Source: 2-02-FULL-55-14 sp964534125
GTDB lineage: Bacteria; Bacteroidota; Ignavibacteria; UBA10030
Direction: 5' to 3'
NCBI GenBank assembly: GCA_964534125.1
Contig: CAZHOJ010000002.1
Coordinates: 310,001-374,000 of the forward strand
DNA: 64,000 nt
Position 1 is the first letter of the stretch. Every line of letters begins with the position of its first letter. The position numbers and the translations under genes are program-made. The notes below the pieces were generated by a model. The model was not told where the DNA came from. It saw only the letters and a program-made list of their open reading frames with translations, and made no database searches. Shown one piece after another: positions 40,201-49,200 of the stretch.

Positions 40201-43200
40201 CGTGAATGCCGTGGATGACGACAAGTTCAGGAGGGACATATTCGTGCTGTCGGCACCCCTGTAGACACGGTATTCCTGGAGCAGCGTACTCCCGGCCGAC
40301 GCATCCCATGTCAAGGTGACTGACGATGCGCTCGCCTGGGCTGTCAGATTTGCCGGGGGAAGTCGAAGGTTGAACTCCGCGGGCGTCCTTGCGGTCGAAG
40401 AGATGCGCACCTCGTCGATCCGGCCATTGAACCGATAAGCCAGCGTACCGGTCCCGGTCTGACCGGCACCGATGAATGCTCCATAATTCGACGTGGATGC
40501 GAACGTGAGCGCACCTGTGAATCCTTTGCTGTATTGAAGCTCACCGTTGATGTATCCGTGCATCACCTGTGTCGTCGCATCATAGACCATCGCCACATGC
40601 ACCCACTCGTTCAACGCTACCGCCACAGTACTCGTATCCAATACCATCGTGTTGTCGACCGCCTGACGAATGCCGCTTGTCAGATAGCCTCCAGGCCTCA
40701 CTCCGAGGAAGGTGTTCGGCATCGTGGACTGCGAGAAGACATTCACAGACGTCGTCGGATATGTATCCAGATAGATCCATCCCTCGATCGTGAACGATTC
40801 TGCCGATGACGAAGCTATCGGTTGATAGCGAAGATCAATAACGGACGCGACCCCATCGAAGAAACGGGCTGTACCCGTATGGCCCGGCACCTTCGCTGTA
40901 TTTGTCTCGATGCCATGGAAACCATTCGGGCTTTGATCGAATATGACCTGCCCGCCGAGGTACGTCGGATGTGCTCCGGGATCCTCATCCAGGTGATACA
41001 AGGCGGCTGCACCACCATCCCAGCTGTATGCTCCGGTCACAGGGACATAGGGCTGCATGTCATCGAACGAAAGGTCGACGACCTGCGATCCACCCTGTAT
41101 GAACAACGAACGGTCCCCGTTCAGCGGTTGCCCCTGCCCTTCCCAGTATGTATCGCCGTAGTGCTTGATCACGAGCTTATATACCAGATTGCCCGTCGTC
41201 CCAAAATTGACCGTCCTCGAATAGATGGAATCTCCATCAAGATCCTCGAAGACAGTGGTATCCGAAAACCAATCGATCGGCGCAACGCTTCCCCGAATGA
41301 CAAGTGAATCTTTGGAGGGTTTGAACTTCCCGTATCCGATGGCCGGACGCATGTCGACGTTGAATGTCACATCGATGGTCCGAGTGTCCCGCTCAAAGAA
41401 CCCGCCAAACGCCGTCGTGGCATGCATAAGCTCGGGTGTCAGCGCCTTGATCGAATAGACCCCCCGATCGGAACCTATGGACGAGACGTTCCAGGTCAAT
41501 CCCTGGTCGGTCGTATAATAGACACCGCCTCCAATGATATTACCAAACCATGCCGTATTGTTATCGGTGATAGCGGCAGTTCCCCAGAAGTACGGATAGC
41601 CACCTATGGAGATCGGACTTGACCAGGTCTGTCCGCCGTCTGTCGTACGATAGACGACACCGCCTCCATACGTTCCCACGAGCCCCTCGAGGGAATTGAA
41701 GAATCCGAGGGATACTGTGGTATATCCGGCAGAGGAATCGACCCCCACCTGGAACCAGCTCGCGCCTCCATCGTCAGAGCGGAAGAAGACGCCGCTCACG
41801 GTCACGCCGACGATGGTGTTTGGATCGATCATCTGAATTGAATACACCGAGCCTGCGACATCAGGGAGGGCTGTCCAGGTCGCGCCGCCGTCCGTCGTGC
41901 GCATGACACGGTTGGACAGGGCACCTGCGACGCCATTGAGGTTGTCGGCGAACGAAAGGGTCCGGTATGTTGTCGTCACCGGATGCGGACTGGCAACGGT
42001 ATTCCAGCTCAGGCCGCCGTCAGTCGTTCTGCGGATCACGTTCGAGGCACCGACCACGACCGCGGTCGATGCATCGAACATTTTGACGCCGAACAGAGAG
42101 GCCGTCGTACCGAGATTCATCGGGATCCACGAGTTCCCGCGGTCCGTCGTGATGCGTCCATACCCGCCAGCTCCGACGATCATGCCTGTGAGTTGATCAG
42201 GAGCGATCGACACATCGTAGATCGGCAATTCGGTATCCGTCGGCTTTCGTGTCCATCCGTCAGGAAGGTCGGGCGTGACTAAGACTGACGTATCAAGCGA
42301 CACAGATGTGCCGTACTCGTTCGTCGCGACCCAGCGGTAGTAGTAGGTCGTCGACGGCTGCAGTCCGTAGACGGGGGCCCTGAAGACCTGGTAGTTGATG
42401 CCGCTGAGAGGCATCCCCTCAGCGGTGACCGTGGTCCCGAAGGCGGTGGTCGTTCCATACTCCAGAGTGACCGTGGTGGTCCCGCCGTTCGGCATGACGC
42501 CGCCGCGGAGGATCGCCTGATCGGTATAGGTCACAAGCGGGCCGACGTTCTTCACATCAGGTGCATCTGCGCCACCGCGCGTCAGCTTGAGCGTGTATGT
42601 CCAGTTAGGGGCGACTGTCTGTGTCTTGGGTGGAGCTTCGGAAAGCCCGTCGGTGGATGTCAGAGGCTCCGGCACCTTGTCTCCCACTGTCTTGTTCGGG
42701 AAGGCCTGACCACCGCTGTACGGAGAGGTCACCTTGATGTAGTAGGTCCCTGCAGAGGGGACCTGCGCAACGATCTTGTCCAACGCACCATAGTAGTACG
42801 CCGACGTGAAATAATATGAACCGTACTGTGTGCCCACATCATCGTACAACCGTATGTACGTCCCGTCCCAGTTCAGGCCCGATTCGGGAAGCGCCCTCGA
42901 CTCAATGGAGACGATGTCGCCTGCCGCGGCAGTGAACGAGAAGTAGTCGGCATCCGTGTCGGGATCGATGAGCGCATCCACCGATGCGTTGTAGGAGACC
43001 GGATTGGCCTCGGTGGCTGTGCTGTTCGGCTCATACTCGGCCAGGGAGCCTTTCGAAACGACAAGCCCCCGGGTTCCGACGGCCATGACGCGATTCCCCC
43101 ATGCCGTGATATCGGTCATGTTCGCCCGCACACCCGATTCCTCCTCCACGAACGAGGTCCATCCATCGGTCGTCTGGAAGATCCTTCCGGGCATTCCGAT

Positions 43201-46200
43201 AGCGTACCCTTCCTGCTCGTTGTACATGTGGATAGAGCTCAACTGGTACAGGAGGCCGTCGTTATTATGAAGCGTCCAGGTCGCGCCCGCGTCCGTCGTC
43301 TTGTAGACGCCGTCATACCCGGCGATGTAGCCAATGGTACTCGTGACAGGCGTGATCTCGCGCCCGTAGAACACCGACGTGTTCGTCGCACTCCACGTCA
43401 CCCCACCGTCCGTGGAGCGAATGACGCCCTCATAGCCGACCGCCACCACGATGTTCCCATCGAAATACTCGACGTCGTAGAACGAACTGATGCCATTGTC
43501 ATGACCTGGCGTAGACCAGGTCGCCCCGCCATCAGGCGTATGGACGAGCTGATTGTCGTACCCTACAGCAACGAATGACACACCGTCAGGAGTGGAGACA
43601 GCGGTGAGGTGCCGGTAGACCTCATCCGTGATCATGGCCGACCATGTCAACCCGCCGTCGGTCGTGTAGACCACTGGAGTGGTTCCGAATCCGGCTGATA
43701 CGATCTCGAGGTCACTGAGGAAGAACAGTTCCTGGGAGTAGTGGTAGAAGGAGAAATACGGACTCCTGTCCTCCCACGTTTGTCCTCCGTCCGTGCTGAG
43801 GCGGACCGCCTCACCCGCAATCCACACCTCTGCGCTGCTCCGGATGTGAATGTCCTCATAACTGTTTGTCCCGACTGTCGTATTCTGCCACAGCGGGCTC
43901 TCGGGTGCAGTGGTAAAGGTCCGGTTCTGGCCGTAGGCAACTCCGAGCGGATTCGTGATCCTGAGGCGCGCATGGTATGTGGTTGCAGGGGCGAGAGGTT
44001 GAAGAACGCCGTTATTTCCGTAGACGTAGTATGGCTGGGAATATCCCTCGGTGAGCGTGAGGACCTGACCGTACGCCTCTGTCTGGCCGAACTGTATATC
44101 TATCGTCGCATTCGGTGCGCCGATGTTGAACGTGCTATAGAACAATCCGCGCTCGCTGGTGACACCTTCGATGTAGGAATAGGCTGGCTTGCCAATGACC
44201 GGTTCATACCGGCGAACGATGATGCTATACGGGCCTGTATCGAGGGAGGCCGCTGTACCGAGGGCCTGCAGCCTTTCCTTGAAAAGCGTTTCGAGCTTCG
44301 CAACTTCGGGCGTCGGGGCAGGAGTAGTCTTACTGGGGAAGGCACTGGCATAATAGTCGCGACGCATGACCCTCAGATAGTACGTCCCCGCATTCAGAAT
44401 ATTTATCCCATATGGAGCAACGCCCTGGTCGTTGTAGTACCAGGCACTGTTCCAGTGCATCGAACCGACATCATCATAGATCTCGAATCGGTAGAGAAGT
44501 TCAGAACCCTCTCCCTGCGTACCGATGATCTGCACGGTATCCTGTGTCGCGAGAGTGAACCTGTAGTAATCTATGTCGTCTGCCACATCGATCGACCCAT
44601 CCAGACGCACACCGAGGGAGATCATGTCGGCCACGCTGACAGTGCTATTGCCCTCCGTCTCCGCGAAGACGGGTAATGCGTTCCGCGTCTCCGGATCGTT
44701 CCAGGTCTGCACTGCGGCATCTGCGGCCAGCCTGAGTGCACCATAGTCAGCACCTGCGACGAAAGCGACCACGACCGTCTCAGAACCGCCAGCCGGGATC
44801 GATATCGGACCAACCGAGATCTGGCTTCTGGTATCGGCGGGGGTAGCAGGAGCGGCGACCATCGACGTCAGGTTGTTCGAGTTCCGCACGTATTCATAGT
44901 CTGTCCCCTGCCACGTGACATACCCAGCGACATCATGGGTCAGGATCTTGAATCCGTAGTAGTTTGGGTCCGTTCCGTTCGCATCATAGGCGTAGATCAG
45001 ACCGATGTCCCCGTCGAATCCGCCCAGATTCGATCCTGAATCGCCGAGATCGAAATCCGCCGTCATCTGCGCGAACAGGTCATCAATCGCGGCACCGGAT
45101 TCATTATGGATCTCATACTCCATCAGGACATATCTGTTGTCCGGCGACGCCTGTTTTGTATGCGTCCGCTGAACGACGCGCACGAACATCCGGTTGGGCT
45201 CGTTGCTGTCATTGTACTCTGTCTGGAATGCTTCGAATCCGATGAGGGGGCTCGGAACATCCGTGAATCCGCTGAGCGGATTGAACGGATACGGACCGTA
45301 CAAGCCGCCGGCGTACATCTGATGATCCCGGTCGACGAGACTGAAGTCTGCGACGTATAGACCGTTGAGCGCATTGAGGAACATGCCCTTTCCATACTGC
45401 TTGGTCGTACCGAGCTTTCCTCTGTTGGTGACATCGAGCCGGACGAGATTCTCCGCAGGGCGGACGCCCTCGACAGTCAGCACCAATGTGTCACGCAGCG
45501 TCCCCGTAGAATTCGTGGCATCGAGGACGACCATATAGTGCCCGTAGGTGCCGAAGCCCGGACCTGCTACGAGCGTATCGCCGACCAAACCAGACATCCA
45601 TGGTTCCCCCGACACATACGTAAAGGTGGGAGCCGGCCATCCGTCCGCGGTTATGAGAGCACGGAACGGCTCGCCCTCCACCGCATACAACGTCGAGGCC
45701 TGGATCTTCGTCGGCAGGATAGTTACAGGATCGGGCGCGGGGTATCCAACGAACCTGGCATCGAACTGGACATACAGATCGTTCTGGTAGGGCGACTTGT
45801 CCCTCGTAGCATTCTGACCGTTCGGCGCGAGGTATGCGTCATCCAGCGGCCAGTATCCCCCCAGCCCCACCTCCGAACCGGTGAGGACTGCATTCATGTT
45901 GCCCTGGATCTCCGCCTCGCTCCGCATGCTGCTCCAAAGCCGGACGTCGTCGATGAGTCCGTTGAAGTAGTCTCCGGTCGCTCCGCCGATGTAGAATCCG
46001 ACGGAACCCGGGCCCACCGTGATGGGATTCATCGCTTCAGTCTTTAGCACCCCGTCGACATAGAGACGTGCAGTGCTGCCATCCCATGTGCCGACCAGAT
46101 GATACCACTGTCCGATGTTCGGGTTGACCGGGTCGGCCGCCACTGTCTGATGGCCGCTCCCCCACAGATTGACGCCGTCCGTCACGGCAAACACAAAATG

Positions 46201-49200
46201 CGGTCCATCACCGCTGTAGTTGTCTATTTTGAGGGCATAGGAATAGTACGGGTCGACCGTAAGGCCGCTATTGGCAGGCCGCATGACGATGATCCTGCCT
46301 GAGCCGTCGCCGGGAAGTTCCATCGGATACACCCAGGCTTCGACCGAGAGCGTATTGCCCTGCGTCTGGAAGATGGTAGCATTCGCTTCCGGCTTCACGG
46401 GGACACCGTCCAGTACGCGGATGCGGTCTCCATTCCCGTCGAAAAGCACAGAGGCGATGTTCGTTCCCACAAACTCGTTCCACATCGATCGCGCTGCCGA
46501 CGCTGCCCCGCGAACCTCTATCTCGCTGTTCCCGGCTACGAACGCAAAGACCACTGTCACCGTCTCGCTCGGAGCGAGCGTGAACGGACCGACAGAGATC
46601 TGGTTCCGGATATCTCCCGGTGTGGACGGTGCATTGATGAAGGATGTGAGGTTCGTGACATTCCTGATGAATCCCGTATCCGATCCCGTCCATGTAGCAT
46701 AGCCGGCGACGGGATGTGAGAGCACGGAGAATCCATAGAACGATCCGTTGGTCGCGCCGTCGCTCTCATACGCGTAGACGAGCTGGAGGTCCGGGTCCTG
46801 GCCTCCGAGATTGTTCGCCGAGTTACCGATGTCCATGTCGGTGGAGATCTGGGCGAAGAGGTCGTCGATCGTCACTCCGCCCGCCTCGTTCACGATGGAG
46901 TATTCCATGATGACATACCGGTCATCGGGGAACGACGTCTTCCAGTGTGTCCGCTGTATCACCCGCGTGCCGATCCGAGGACCGGATTCCCACGCGTCGG
47001 TATATGACGTTATGAAGGATGCAAATCCGGGGAACCTGCTCGGTCCATCCGTGAAAGCCTCCGCTGGAGCGAAGCTGTTCTGCTCGGTGTACAATCCTCC
47101 GGCGAATGCGACATTGTTCCGGTCGACGAGGGAAAAATCGCCGACATACACAGAGTTCAGACCGTTGAAGAAGAATCCTTTGTCATGCAGACCCCATGAT
47201 CCGATCTTGCCGCGGTTCGACACATCGAGGCGTACCTGGTTCACAGCGGAACGATATGGTTCGACGAAGATGTAGAACGTATCCTGGACCGAGCCGCTTG
47301 CATTTGTTGCCGATACGATGAACTCGTTCGAGCCCCATTCCGCGTCAGTCGGATGCCACTTCAGCAGCTCTCCTTCGATCCATGCTCCCGGCGGGGCGCT
47401 GACGATCGAAAAGGTCGGGGCCGGATATCCGTCAGACACCAGCGGAGAGACATATTCGATCCCAGGAACGGCACGGTCGACTCCTGTCCGCTGGACGGTT
47501 GTCGGCGCTGTCGGGTCGAGCGTCGTCCGGATCCGGAACACGGTCCCCTGCTCGGGCATCTGCGCAAGGACATTCGCCGGGAAGGTCCCGTCATTTACAT
47601 CGCCTCCGTTCCAGATGACGAGAGAGATATTCCTCAAGGATGACCCGCCGATGCCATCGCTGTTGAATATGACATGCCCTGCAGGGTCGGTGAGGATAGA
47701 ATCCACGATCTCCTGATACCCCGCCGTCCCCGGTGTTGTGTTCACGGGAACCAGGAAGTAGAGGGGATCCAGCTCGGGATCATTGCTCAGACCGGAGATT
47801 GGATGGTCGACTCCGGTAAAATCGAACGCACCGTTCCCATTGACATCAACGATGTACGGGAACATCCGATAGTCGTCCGACTGGTCGTCGGGCGTATTTT
47901 GACCGATATTCCAGAGTTCGAACGGTACGATGATGACCTGATTGACCCCACCGTACGGATTGAAAGCGTAGTGCGTTCCGGCAGTGAATCGTATCTCATA
48001 ATCATATGGATAGATGCGTGCCCAGTTGCGGCCGTCCCGTGTCACTTCCTTCCGGAAGTATCCGAATGTACCATCGTTCGCGGACAGGGAGCGTGTATGG
48101 ATCCCCCAGCGAGTTCCATTGACCTGCTGATTCGGACTTGGTCTGTCATTGACACCGTCTGGAGCCAGCCCATCGATCGTCGGAAAGCCGTTGTTGTTGA
48201 ATGCAAATGCGCCCATGTCGGGCTGAGCGAGGTCTCCGCTCGCGTTCGCGACGACCTCGAATCGTTCAAGATCCGCCGGCGTGCCGAATTGTACAACGGC
48301 AACATTACTTCGCTGGGACGAGTGCCCGGCCGAGTCAACTGCGACCACCTGATAGTAGTAGGTGAGCCCTGATGCTACGGTCGTATCCTCGAATGACTCG
48401 GTCGTCGTCGAGCCCATGTACACAAGGACAGATGATTCGAGGAGGCCTCGGTAGACCTGATACAACCGAAGAGGGATCCCTCCCGATCCGGCCGTCCATG
48501 CCAGCGAGACCGAAGTCCCAATCGGCGCGCCGGATAGATTTTGCGGCGCTGACAGAAGATTGAACTCAGCAGCCGTCCTGACAACATTTGACAACCGGAC
48601 TTCATCTATCGTACCCGAGAAAAAGGTCGGGATCGGAAAGTTATTGCTGGTGAATCCGATCCGCGTCACATATCCGTTATCATCAAATTGATTGATGTCC
48701 CAGTCCCCCCGGGATGCCACCTCAACTCCGTCGACATACATTCGTACAAGATCAGACGCGCCGCCAAGATATCCCAGTTGAGCTGTCACCGCGACGTGAT
48801 GCCATTGACCGTACGTATACGGACCCGAGCTGATAGATCCGTAGGTGGCATCCTCGAAAATGATCGAACCACCCTGTATGAAAAGCGATTTCGAACCCTG
48901 TGCCCAATCGCCGAATTCCGGTGCCCTCGAGATGAGTGTCCCGTCCCCTGAGGCATTGAACCACAGCTCCCAGGTGACAAAGTCTGAAGAGTAGCTCGTC
49001 GAGGGGTTGACGACGATATTGTCACCTGCGCCGTTGAAGAATCGACCATTCCCGAAATAGCCCGCAGCCAGAGCGCTCCCGTATGCTGTCCCATGATTGC
49101 CATCGCCGCTGGCATCATAGATGGCAGCTCCATCTTCCTCAAAATGGTACAAGACATACGTACTCGCGTCAGACTCGTATGCAAACGGGGCAGGAGGAAC

